64,000 bases of DNA from Jackrogersella multiformis (taxonomy: Eukaryota > Ascomycota > Sordariomycetes > Xylariales > Hypoxylaceae): positions 2,294,001 to 2,358,000 of the forward strand of contig CADCXD010000002.1 of assembly GCA_902806575.1 (NCBI GenBank), in the 5' to 3' direction. Below, piece after piece: positions 21,616 to 32,157 of the stretch (position 1 is the first letter of the stretch; each line of letters starts with the position of its first letter). The position numbers and the translations under genes were made by a program. A model generated the notes under the pieces. The model ran no database searches. It was not told the DNA's origin and saw nothing but the letters and a program-made list of their open reading frames with translations.

Positions 21616-24600
21616 CTAATATATACCCTGAGTACGGTATTGGAAAGTATCATAACTATGTGAGAGCATTAGTATGAGATTGACAGATAGAAAAGGGAAA
21701 AGGTAGACTTGCAGTCGTGTGTAGTAACTGCCGAGAGATTTCGCTATGAGATCGGTCTCTACGAAGCTCTCGGCTCCGTCCGCGCTTAGATGCAACTGGA
21801 AGCGCTGCCGCAATGTTGCTGTTGCTTGTGTTACCCCGGCCGCGAAACAGGGCATTTTCGAATCCAATCCCATCATGCTGACTAGATCTACGATGTTGTC
21901 TGCCGATCGACGTAAAGCTAGAAAGGGTTAGACGCCTCCTGCTTAGAAAGTTCCGAACGGGTTCTAAATCTCACCTTGGAAAGCTTGTTTGCACAATGTC
22001 TTGAAATCCTCAAAATCAGGAGAATCAACTCCACCCAGTACATCCACATATTCCCAAGTCAGCTTGAAAGGAGCTGCTTCAAATCCAACCGACCCGGGCG
22101 AGTTTGAGAGCATGAATCCAAAATCAATGTGGATGATGTGCCCTTCATTGTCAATAAGCACATTGCCGTTGTGCCGGTCCTTCAACTGTAATATATACGA
22201 AATCATGCTGTATGCTGCAAGGGACCGCTTAAAGGCGTCTACAGCCGCTCGGTACGGCTCACTCTCCGGCTTGCCAAAGGTCTTAACCCAGTGATCCTTT
22301 AGTGTCGCTAAGCGACGTCGAGGATTCACCCCCGACTCGATCGATGCCAAGGTTAGACTTCGCTTGAGCGAATGCAGAGAGACGCCGTTCGTAATAGTCT
22401 CGATGAGGCCCGAAGACTCTCCAGTGACCAAGATTCGCATGAGCTTCACCCACACAGGGATACCGGCATCGACCCAAATCTTATGGCAGACCTGGATGAG
22501 TTGACACGCGAATGCCTCTTGTCGAAGATCGGCACCGGTCTTGACGATCACACTGACCAAATCCCAATTCTTCATCCACCCGTACGGCGAAGTTTTGCGT
22601 ATCCGCTCCTTTTTCATGTGCCACGCTTCCCCGAACACTGCAGCGCTGGGATCATCACGGTCGCCTTTTCTCTGGACGCCACCAGTCATTGCGTCGTTCT
22701 CCATCCGAGCGGCACCGGCATTTGAGTTACTCGTTGGGTCGAGATCTTCTTCCAAGTCAGCACCTTCAAGGGGCGAGGATGCTATAGACGCCGCAGATGC
22801 TGCAGACGCCGCGGATGCCGCACTCTTGGCCATAATCAAGTCGAACGTAGGGCCTTGACCATCGTCGAGATCGAAACTTTGTTCTTCGAGGCTCTGCATG
22901 CTTGCAATGATCTTGGATCTGATAGCTGCGACCTCCTGGCGGGGTCGCTTACCGCTGGTGGCATCAAGCTGAGCTAACATCTGTGACGCTGTGCGCATAT
23001 GTGTTGCCAGAGCTGAGAAGTCGGGCTGATCACCGGAAGTGTTGCGCTGATTGGAGATCGTTATTCTTCTCAATGGGCCAGGACTACTCGACCTGGACGT
23101 TGATGTTACTGAAGTACGTGACGGAGTTAGGTCAATCGATGTAGGCACATTTGCTATACCATTGGTCAGATTTCTATTATGGGCAGACTGTTTCCCATTC
23201 CTTTTGCTGGTAGCTTCGTCGTCGTTAAATGGTTTGAGCATTGGCGAAGTCCCTAGATCCCCTGAAGTCGGTTCGAAGACACTATCAATCTTGTCCAAAG
23301 CAGCATCGGAGACCCTTTCGGTAGTCTGTGTCCTTTGTGAATCTGATAAATCAAAGAGGCGCTTACGAGTACCTTGCTCGGATACAAGGTTACCAAGAAG
23401 CCTTTGGTTCTCCCCTGAGCTAGGGTCGAAAGTGAAGTCATCACGAAGGATCTCGACCATGAGTAAATATGGTACTTTTTCGGCGCTATTCAGAACAGTG
23501 GCCTCGGCAGGATTGACCCTAACAATACGATGGTGGCGACTCTTTGCTGGTGAACCGTCTACCAGGGTAGGTGGACATATGATAGGTATATCCAGCTCCG
23601 TTGGCAAGTCTCTAGCGATCAGTGCAAGCTCGGCACGCAAAGCACTAAGGCGGGCCGGCTTTGGCACTATGACTAGTCGATTAGAAATGTCCTCGAGCGC
23701 AGCCAGAAACGCTGTCTGGCAATGAAAATAGTTCTGCCGGAGTAGCCTTGCCCTCTGGGGCGGAGTCATCTCCGCCAGGCTCGCTGATGTTTTCACGTGG
23801 TGAGAATGCCTGCGTGAGATTGTGTCTGCTGGACGTGGGAGACCAGCGGAGAGCGGAGTAACGGGTCGTACAACTCTCGGTGATCTGACTTCAGGAAGAG
23901 GAAGAGATGACGAGCTTAAACGAGCATCTAATAATTTACTGTCGATGTAGCCCGGTTTTCGCGGCGGCGGCTCGAATGTAGAATCTCCGCCAGTTTCGGG
24001 ACTTATGGGTATAATAGGGGTGGTGGGAAGTGGCGACTTTTTCGGCGACGAGACAGCTTGCCTAGAATCAGAGACACTCCCAAGTCGAGCTAGCTCACGG
24101 GGTCGTCTTGACCTCGTCGTGTTCCCGGTGACAGTCTGACTCCTAGTAACTTTAGACATCTGGGCTGGGTGACTCGTCGGGATGGTCTGGTTAGGTTGGT
24201 TCGTCGGATTCGTTTCGGATATAACATGGCTGGATGGATGGGATTTCCTCGCCTGCGCGACGGCTAGAGGACCGGCCCATTGCGGCAGGTTTGGAAGGCC
24301 GACGCTGGCTAAAACAAAACTCGCAAGCACTGTGACGGGTAAGATGTTCTCTTTGATCTTCTCGTGTCTCGCGGTGTCGGATAACCCGAATACAATATGC
24401 TGTACCTTGTTGTAAACTCTCCGGCAGGTCTTGAAGGCCTGTGACTGCGGCGTCGAAGCGAGATCGTGCAGGTAAGTTTGGAAGAGCCAGAATGTCTAGA
24501 GTATTATTTAGCAAGCTACCCTCTTACACGATAAATTCGGTACGGGTGCGGACCAGTAGAGCGGCAGTGACGGATTCCTCGCACAGATCCAACAGAAACT

Positions 24601-24881
24601 CCTCCAATGCCATAGACTCATTGTCGACGCTGATTATAAGGTGGCACAGCTGGGGCAGGAAGAATTCGATATCCTCATATGGGAATTGGCGGAGCTTGGA
24701 GCACAGCACATAGTGGATTCCGACATGGTCTGCATATCGACTATAGAAATTGTGTCAAAAAAGATTGCTACTGCCGCAAAGATCTGGGAGGAGCTGCCTA
24801 CGATAGATAGGAAACGGAGAGGAAAGGATTCTGATTGAAGACATCACTCTCGATAAAGCGCTGGAGTAGATGCCACGACAT
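21616..24881 (-). CDS. PIK1: Phosphatidylinositol 4-kinase PIK1
   Basis: Five exons on the minus strand: 24881-24802, 24740-24554, 24495-21975, 21917-21713 and 21655-21616, about 1,010 residues. Pik1 makes PI4P at the Golgi for secretion. The N-terminal helical region starts MSWHLLQRFIESDVFNQNPFLSVSYLSRYADHVG and includes the FWLFQTYLHDLA block. A long Ser-rich linker follows. The kinase domain has the SPYGWMKNWDLVSVIVK start, GADLRQEAFACQLI, catalytic DRHNGN (Asp about 862) and IDFG (Asp about 880), and ends TRLYDTFQYRTQGIY. The last intron (21712-21656) is GC-AG (GCAAGT donor); canonical GT choices break the conserved end. It is 57 bp and stop-free. The exon 2 donor (GTCCGC at 24553) is weak and was chosen by family continuity. 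Confidence 0.92.
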
Positions 24882-26145
24882 AGCGATCTACCTTTGCCAG
24901 GAGGAAAAGAAATCATGAGGCTCGATGCCTCACCTATGCTCGACATTAAATGACTGGGTCGTATTAAAAGGAGCTGTCATGGCTGTCGGATGCAGCTAGA
25001 GCGGGAGAAGGAACGGGATCGGGAGCGTCGAGTGCGAATGGTGAATATCTAGATTCTAGGTACCTACGTCGAAATTGATGTTGAAGTTGCTTGATCCGAA
25101 TATTTGCGGGTTGGTGCCGGCGCGCATTAGGTAACCTAAGTAGGAAGTAGGAAGTAGTAAGTACGAACTACGAAGTAGGAGGTACGAATGAATCGGGCCA
25201 ATTTAGTGCAAGGTCTACCGGGTATACTTGGTAGGTATATATACATCTGAAACAGTACCTAAGCAGGAGTAGAATGCTTTAGTAGTGCCCCTTCCGCCGA
25301 TTTCCGAAGGATCTAAGCAGCGTGATTGGCTTAATACTTACCAGCATAGCTGTCATTATAGGTAAGGTTAGTACATATACTTCTTGCTTCTTGCTTCTTG
25401 CCTGGTAGGTAGGAGCTTCCGATTCTACCGAAAGCTTCCCAACCTTCAATAGCCTACCAATCTCGAACTAGAAAAATTAAGTTACCTAGGTACTTACTTA
25501 GGTACCTATTAGTTACACGGCTTCGTAACTCAATTTAACCTGAACAGCATCCATTCTAAGAGGACAATTGGCTGTCTTAAAAACACGTCACGGTTTTTAG
25601 AAACTTAAAGGCTAGGCACTGGACCTAGGTACCTGGTACCTAAGTATGTTCCTAGGTAGTTGTCCATGGATGCCATGATGAGGCTAAACAGCTAACTGTG
25701 TATATGTTGCACATTATATACATTTACACATTAGGATTAATACAGCTTCGTGAGATTATTCACAACAACGAGTGCGCACAAAGCAAGGCTCAATGCAGCA
25801 TCATTAATAGGTCAAAGTATGGCGATGAACGTAGCACAGCAAGGAAGGGAGACACCAAGAAATAATCACGACAAACAAGAACAAAACCCATCTCTGCTTC
25901 AGACAGGGTGCATAACGGCTACCTTCAGGAATTATTTTTATTTGTACAACCATCAAATGGGAAGGGCATCGTTAAGCTTCCGAAGTCATCTTTGCCATCA
26001 CAATTCAGGGTGGCCCCTAGACCTCCAACGCCGGTATGATACCTCCTAGGTATAATAACGCCAGCGGCCTAAATCATCCATCGTGACCTCATTGCCATCG
26101 TATAATCCGTAGAAAGGGAATTAGGTGAATTTCCATGAAGGGGAA
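24882..26145. promoter_or_regulatory. PIK1 promoter and BUR6 3' region
   Basis: No gene is recognised. The segment 25120-25200 is a degenerate series of GAAGTAGGTA-like units, and 25378-25400 has TTGCTTC repeats. One exact TACCTAGGTA (25483) and several close variants (25500, 25622, 25651) are present. The PIK1 promoter lies at the left side. Confidence 0.45.
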
Positions 26146-27282
26146 CTATGCCGGTGCCTTCCTTTTCCGTCCTCCTCTTCCCTTCTTCTTGGCCTCTCCT
26201 CCGTCAACTTCCTCCTCGCTGTCGCTCTCGGCTTTGCTTCTTGAAGCCTTACCACCCTCTTTCTCTTCGCCCACCTTAGCGACAATGTCTAGTAGGAAGT
26301 CCCACTGGGTTGCCGAACCGACGGCTTGCTTCAGCATTGGGGCGGTGATTCGCTTGGAATTTCTATCCTTGGCAACTTCAGCACTCTTACGGACGAGCTG
26401 CACCATGAACAGCTCTAATGCTTTACCGACGGCAATGGGGGTTTGTTGCGCCACCTTGCCTACTTCGTCATCGGCCTGCATTATACGCTTGATACGTGCT
26501 GTGGGGAATTTGGTCCTGACGGGCGACGAGTCTATCTCGACTTGCTTAGCCGCGGGGGCGATCTTTCGCGGTGGCATGGCGTTCTGAGGATCTGCTGCTG
26601 GTAGGCTGAGTTGATCTTGCACAATGGGTGGTGGCGAGGTCGGAATCTGAGGAGGCTGTGTTTGTAATTGGCCGTGATAGGTGGCCGACGATGTAGACTC
26701 GGGATAGGACGAGTAGTAGGGAGCGGGATCAGGAGCGGGAACAGGAATAGAGGCTGGGTTTTGTATGGTATAAGGTGATTGGGTTGTTTGTGGGAATTGG
26801 GTTTGTTGTCCAGGAGAGTAGTATTGTCCTCCTCCTCCTTGTTGCAGTTCCAGTTGTTGCAGCTGTTGTCGTCCACCGCTTTGAGGAGAGTAGGTGTCAA
26901 AAGTATTGTTATTGTTGCCGTATGCGGGAGCACTGGTAGGTTGTGCTTGGGGTGGTGCGGGCTGTTGATATGGGTTGTATTGGTGGGGCTGTGGCTGATT
27001 GAGATTGAGATTGAGATTGAGATTATTGAGATTGTGACCGTGACCGTGATTGTGACCGTGACCGTGACTAAGATTGTGATTGTGGTTGTGGTTGTGGTTG
27101 TGATTGTATCTTAGAGAGGCTCCCGGTCCAGCTGCCACTCCTACCCCAGGCACGACTTGAAAGGGATAATCGGGATAATCACCTGGAGCGTTGGAGTTCT
27201 GAGGAATGTCAGAGGATGATCCGGAATAAAAGGAAGAAAGGTCGGGCGACTTTGGCGCATACGAGCTTTCTTGGGTTGACAT
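26146..27282 (-). CDS. BUR6: Negative cofactor 2 alpha (Dr1-associated, histone fold)
   Basis: Intronless ORF of 378 residues. The histone-fold core lies at about residues 255-345: FPTARIKRIMQADDEVGKVAQQTPIAVGKALELFMVQLV, then KRITAPMLKQAV and WDFLLDIVAKV. This pattern is that of NC2-alpha/DRAP1/Bur6, which pairs with NC2-beta to bind TBP and regulate RNA polymerase II initiation; HAP5 and Dpb3/POLE4 are the main alternatives and fit less well. The first 230 residues are low complexity: Ser/Pro/Tyr-rich, with Asn-His and Asn-Leu dipeptide repeats and Gln-rich stretches. The C-terminus is acidic then basic (GRGGRKRKAPA). NC2-alpha is often much shorter, so the long N-terminus is notable; a second ATG at about residue 235 (MPPRKIAPAAKQ) could start a short form. 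Confidence 0.85.
   Translation of the reverse strand: MSTQESSYAPKSPDLSSFYSGSSSDIPQNSNAPGDYPDYPFQVVPGVGVAAGPGASLRYNHNHNHNHNHNLSHGHGHNHGHGHNLNNLNLNLNLNQPQPHQYNPYQQPAPPQAQPTSAPAYGNNNNTFDTYSPQSGGRQQLQQLELQQGGGGQYYSPGQQTQFPQTTQSPYTIQNPASIPVPAPDPAPYYSSYPESTSSATYHGQLQTQPPQIPTSPPPIVQDQLSLPAADPQNAMPPRKIAPAAKQVEIDSSPVRTKFPTARIKRIMQADDEVGKVAQQTPIAVGKALELFMVQLVRKSAEVAKDRNSKRITAPMLKQAVGSATQWDFLLDIVAKVGEEKEGGKASRSKAESDSEEEVDGGEAKKKGRGGRKRKAPA
26998..27099. repeat. In-frame microsatellites in BUR6 (ATTGAG and GTGATT/GTGACC units)
   Basis: Hexamer repeats read on the minus strand as Asn-Leu, His-Gly and Asn-His dipeptide runs. Unit length is divisible by three, so copy number changes would keep the frame and alter only the disordered N-terminus. 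Confidence 0.85.
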
Positions 27283-29463
27283 GGTCTCAAATCTCGAATG
27301 GGATTGGTGATTGGTGATTGGTGTGTTAGTGTAGAATAAAAAAAAACTTCATAAAACCGCAGAAAACTGGAGACGAGCTCTGGAATGGCGGGGCAGCCTT
27401 TTTTTGAGACCTTGTTGCAGTGCAACCTTTTCTTTTCTATGGTTCTTGTGCGATTCTTGTGGTTCTTTTTTGTTTCTTGTTTCCCGTAGTGAGTTGATTC
27501 GGACAGGTGTAGTTTGTGTGGCTGGGCAGGTTCGTTAAGAACAAGGATGACCTCTTTCTTTTAATCTAGTCCCAACCAATAGACATTAGATGCCTGATGC
27601 CTACAGTACAAAATAGGTACAGCAGGAGGTAGGGACGTGAAAACTAATGCAGGAGGTAACACCCAACGATCACTGGGCATACGCACACAAAAATAATGCA
27701 GCAGCGATGCGAGCTGTGAGCTGGAGCACTTGAGGTGTGCAAGCGCGTGTGTTGCAAGTGCCTAATAAATAGTCCACCGACGCACGACGCACGAGTAGAT
27801 GCTCACTTTGTTGATGCCTGTACCTAGCTCTATGTAACTAGGTACTGTATGTTGCACGTGTACCTAGGTACCTAGGTAGGTATTGTATGCCCAGCCCTGG
27901 AGGTGTGTATGAGACAGGTGGATACAGTTTACACGGTAACGAGAGACGTGACCGTTGAACCATGTGCGGTGGGAAGACCTCAAGAAAGGAATAAAATAAA
28001 GAGACTAAAATAATAAAAGAACGGTATTGATTTTTAGGCTAGGTACCGTCTAAGTTCGTTGTGGTTTGTGGTTTGTAGTCGGAGGTGGCAAACGTTTACT
28101 TTGTAGACGTGCCAAGGAAAATAGAGAACGATGAATGGCATCAATGCAGCGTCTCTTAACTCTTAGCTTCCAATGTTGGGTAGCATGTATTAAATTGCCG
28201 GGCGGTGAAGGTGGGGTGCATTTGCGATCTGTGCGTAATTGCTTTGTTTTGGGGGGCTGTGATTGGGAAGGAGCCTCGGGTCTCTCGAGAACCAGCTCAA
28301 CGGGTTCAGAAACAATGCGCCAAACCCGCAAGCACAGGCGGGAGAAAGGGCAATGGTTATATATCCGCAATGGCCACCAAAAAAAAACGCGAAATGATTT
28401 CAGGGGTCCCAGTAATCACGATTTAGCACCGCCACAGTACTTCGTACCTAAGTGGGAAGAGACAAAAAAGGAAAAAGGAAAAATAATAAAATATAACCCT
28501 ACCTAGGTACGTACCTACGTACCTGCTTCAAATTAATGTACCTAGGTACCGTACCCAATATTTGTTTAATTCACCGAACACCCTGACACCCCATATAAAT
28601 TTGTTATCTTTTATTGGAAGATGCTTTACTTGGCCCTACCTTTTCTTACCTATCTCGTACCAATCTCGTACTTATTTTCAAATAAGACTTTCATAATTTA
28701 TGGTAACTCCCCCAGCGTCTCCCCAAAAACAATCGATTCATGCATGACATATTCGATGATCTTGTCACAAATGGATCTGGCACGTGTGTCGCCATTAACA
28801 CTAATATTGGGTACCTAGGTAGTGACGAACACATTGTCACGCATGAGCCGGTTCTGTCGAGGCTTCTACCAATTACTCAGATTGCTCAGATTGCTACCTG
28901 GCGCAGCTGGCGTTAGTTATCTAGGCAGGTAGGCAGCAGGGCAGTAGGCTACAGAGCTGGATACAACTTCAGGTGGAAAAGAATCTCACCTCAGCCTTAT
29001 CTACTAGGTATCTACCTAAAGGTATTTACAGTCGTATGTATTTTCTGATTAATTATTTTGTTACTCTCAGAAGCTTGAAATCATATCTTTTATTTTCTAT
29101 TACCAAGGGACTAACCATCCCTCACACCTTTTCAAACTTACTATCGTGGCTTTAAGGATGCTTTGGCTAAAACATGCCTTGGCGTGTCATGAATGATGAT
29201 AACTATGCAAAGAGCTTTGTCGGAGACCATGGGCATAATTAATATCATCAGTTTAGAAGCCTAGCGCTCTCATGCCCTATGGTTTCTTCTCTGGTGTAAC
29301 TTATAAGGTTGCGGTCTATGATGGCGTTACTTGATCTAATCTGACATGACATGACATGACATAACATAAGGATGAGGTATGAGATGGATTTGCATGAGTC
29401 TCGCGCCAAGTGGCAGTCTTGAACTATCATTTTGATCTAATATGGAACAATATGGAAGTTTTC
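27283..29463. other. Intergenic, 2.2 kb, nothing recognised
   Basis: It contains the BUR6 promoter on the left and the 3' region of the hydrolase on the right. TACCTAGGTA copies are dense: 27861, 27869, 28500, 28539 and 28812. A GACAT tandem repeat lies at about 29343-29362. ORFs (up to 123 codons) show no family pattern. Confidence 0.4.
27861..27878. repeat. Overlapping double copy of the palindrome TACCTAGGTA
   Basis: Two exact copies share a TA. Similar overlapping doubles occur at 1973-1990 and 39358-39375. They are examples of a motif found only between genes in this window. Confidence 0.9.
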
Positions 29464-30710
29464 CTAATAGATATTATCTCGGATTTCCTCCACTACACAT
29501 TTCAATCCTTTTCGTCTATCGCTTAGTGAGTTACCGAGAAATAAACAAGCCACGGGCCAGGCGTGTATCTCTCCTTTTTCTTCTCTACCGCGTACTTTCA
29601 CATCGTTTTCCTCTAAGAACTTAATTAGATCTATAACTTCAGGCGCCAATACCTCTGCAGCACCATAAGCTACGTAGATGCCTTTCGAGGGTGCTGCATT
29701 CTTCCACCATGAGATGTCTCTGCAGTTTCCCGGCGACAAGAGCGGATCATCGACCGAAATCTTGTCCCCAGCGTACTGCCGAGCATACTGATGCAATTTC
29801 CCGGCATCAAGATAGTCGCTTTCGGTGTTTTGGTGCCTATTGGAGACCAGCGTTACCCAAGGCGAAATAAGCACAGCCATCCCAGGCTTTGCCAAGCGCC
29901 AGCCTCCGGTACTGTCCATATTTTCGAGATGGCGGCTTATATTGGCAAGATGAAGTAGCAAGCTGAGCACTATAGTAGCTCCAGCTGAGTCTCCGCTGAC
30001 ACAAACTCTGTTAGGATCTCGTACTGTCGAGAGAATATGCTCGTAGGCAGCAATTGTTTCCTCTAGCTGTGTTGGGAAGCTGGCATCGGGCACTAATGTA
30101 TAATCGAGAGCAAAGATGGCTGGATTTTGGTAGCCGCTGTCGTCTAGCATGCCTACCCACGTCAGCAAGAACTCGAGGTAGAAGTATGCTGAGCCCATCG
30201 AGAAACCGCCGCCTGAGCTGCTGTTAGTCACATTTAGATTCTTTTCGGGATATATATCTCTTGCATACCATGGGCGTAGAATACGCAAACATCCGGCTTT
30301 TTCATCGGGTCTTTGATGATCCAGATCCCTTTGAAGCGCTTCTACGGAATACAAGCCAGGGTTAGCATGTAACCTATAGGAATTATTCGTCGGGGCTCAA
30401 GAACGCGCACATCTTTATATTCATGCCAATGAATAGGAGATCTAAGATAGCCATGTCGAAGTTGGCGGAACCTCAAGAAAGGTAAAGCAACGGACTTGGA
30501 GAAGAACACCCTCCCAACCTTGGGAGGTATGTTTGCGAAGGCATATCGTACACAGCGGATGACGAAGTCTTCGAATGGAGTTGCTTTCTGCACGAACGGA
30601 GATTGTTTATCGTACCCAACTAGGTAGCGTTCGTGGATGAACTTGAAAGGGAGTCCAAATACTGCGATTTTATTAATAGATTGATTAGTCGGACCGTCTC
30701 GTATATACAT
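29464..30710 (-). CDS. Alpha/beta hydrolase, HSL-type (fold-3) esterase/lipase
   Basis: Three exons on the minus strand, 30710-30411, 30341-30269 and 30212-29464, about 373 residues. The small middle exon is in a frame hidden from simple ORF reading: it supplies KRFKGIWIIKDPMKKPDV and YAH, and the 56-bp intron 2 (GTATGC...CTCAG) completes the oxyanion motif HGGGF (His about 124). The nucleophile is in GDSAGA (Ser about 200), and the likely catalytic His is in EIHAWPVA near the C-terminus. The N-terminus (KIAVFGLPFKFIHERYLVGYD...) is typical of a fungal subfamily with no fixed substrate. Intron 1 (30410-30342) has a weak GTGCGC donor; a GTTCTT donor six bases later would add two residues. The true start may differ. 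Confidence 0.85.
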
Positions 30711-32157
30711 ATATCCATACCACGAGCTGCGTCCCCAATCTTAACCTGCAAACTTACATAGAAACGGAAAGCACCGAAGAACTACCAAGACCGTCTCGAA
30801 TAGTCCGACGTGTATTATAAGCTGCGGCGTCAGGAACACACAGAAGACGAAGCAATCCAGGTAGGAGACCGGACCTAATATCATCGTAGTGGACGATTGC
30901 TGCAGCTCGCAATACTACGCACTATAGGATTATTAGCAAGGGATAGCGTGTAATAAAGAACCACCACCGCGCGCGATGTATCCTCGTCCTCGAGATCCTA
31001 GTAGAGGTAGACAATCCAATACAATACAATCTTGGAACGATCCCAGCTACGTACCTACTAGGTAGTTTCCCAAATAATGGATGATAGCGACGCGCTGTAC
31101 TATTGAGATGGCTTATTGTTAGTCTCATGCTACAACTGCGCGCTAAATAAATCGTCAACGGAACGCAATTGATTGCTAGGGCTTTAACGTTCGTGGTTGG
31201 TTGCTAGCTGATGACGTTGAAGATGGCGAGTAAGAAGACTACGCCACACTTATATTTGCCTACCTAGGTATGCAGGGATAGGGATTCACTCCCTCCCGCA
31301 TCTCATCTTTAAAAAGACGGGGTTGAGGTTATATCGCGACTCTGGCTACCTAGATAGCTAGCCTATATGTATAGGTATTTATTGTGAAAACTTGATATAT
31401 ATTTAAATAAATAAAAAGAATAGGGAAACCATATATTATAAGTATATGAAGTACATTGTTGTTATTCGATATAGAATTTAAATTACATAAATGTATATTC
31501 AACATAAGACCAACAAAAGATATATAACTAGTGGGTATAGTTAATATACTATCAAATTTTTAGCTGCAATACCTAGGTAGGATCACATGTTAAATAACTG
31601 CAGGATATCAGGTAGGCCCGAATCGCATTTTTGGATATTGAAATCTCAAAATCTGATTAATTTGCATACCTCCGGTAGATATTTAGGTAACATGTTACCG
31701 ACCGGTTGGTAAACCAAGACACCACCTATCCCAATAAAAGCCAACCTAATCCGCGATGCATGTAGATATTTATTCCAGTATTCACGGGGCTCAGCTGCCT
31801 AGCATACACGTGAATTCAAGAATCGGAGACCAGGTACATATAGCTCGTTATAAATACCCAGCACCGAAACATAGCAAAGACGTGGACAATCAAACGATTA
31901 TGTAGCTATAGGGATTATAAATATTGAACCCGGGCTGATCTATGATACTCCTTATTTTCCCGCCATCTAACTAGATCGAACATCTAACAAGTGAGCCAAT
32001 CAATTGATCTATTTCTAGACTTCTACTCTAGATATCTTTCTAGCTCCCCAAACTCCCATGCTCTTAACGCTCCTTTCCAAGATCCTCTAATCACCACCGC
32101 CGCGAATCCTAAACCTCCCACTCCCTTCCTTCCCTCCCTCCCCACCAAAACACACGC
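30711..32157. other. Intergenic, 1.45 kb, with an AT-rich patch
   Basis: No gene is recognised. The segment from about 31370 to 31570 is very AT-rich and TpA-rich. TACCTAGGTA copies are at 31261 and 31570. The left end holds the hydrolase promoter and the right end the 3' region of xylulokinase. Confidence 0.4.

Noticed and set aside
31370..31570. AT-rich block as a repeat-induced-point-mutation transposon relic
   Set aside because: No repeated partner copy, terminal repeats or residual transposase reading could be seen; only composition suggests it.
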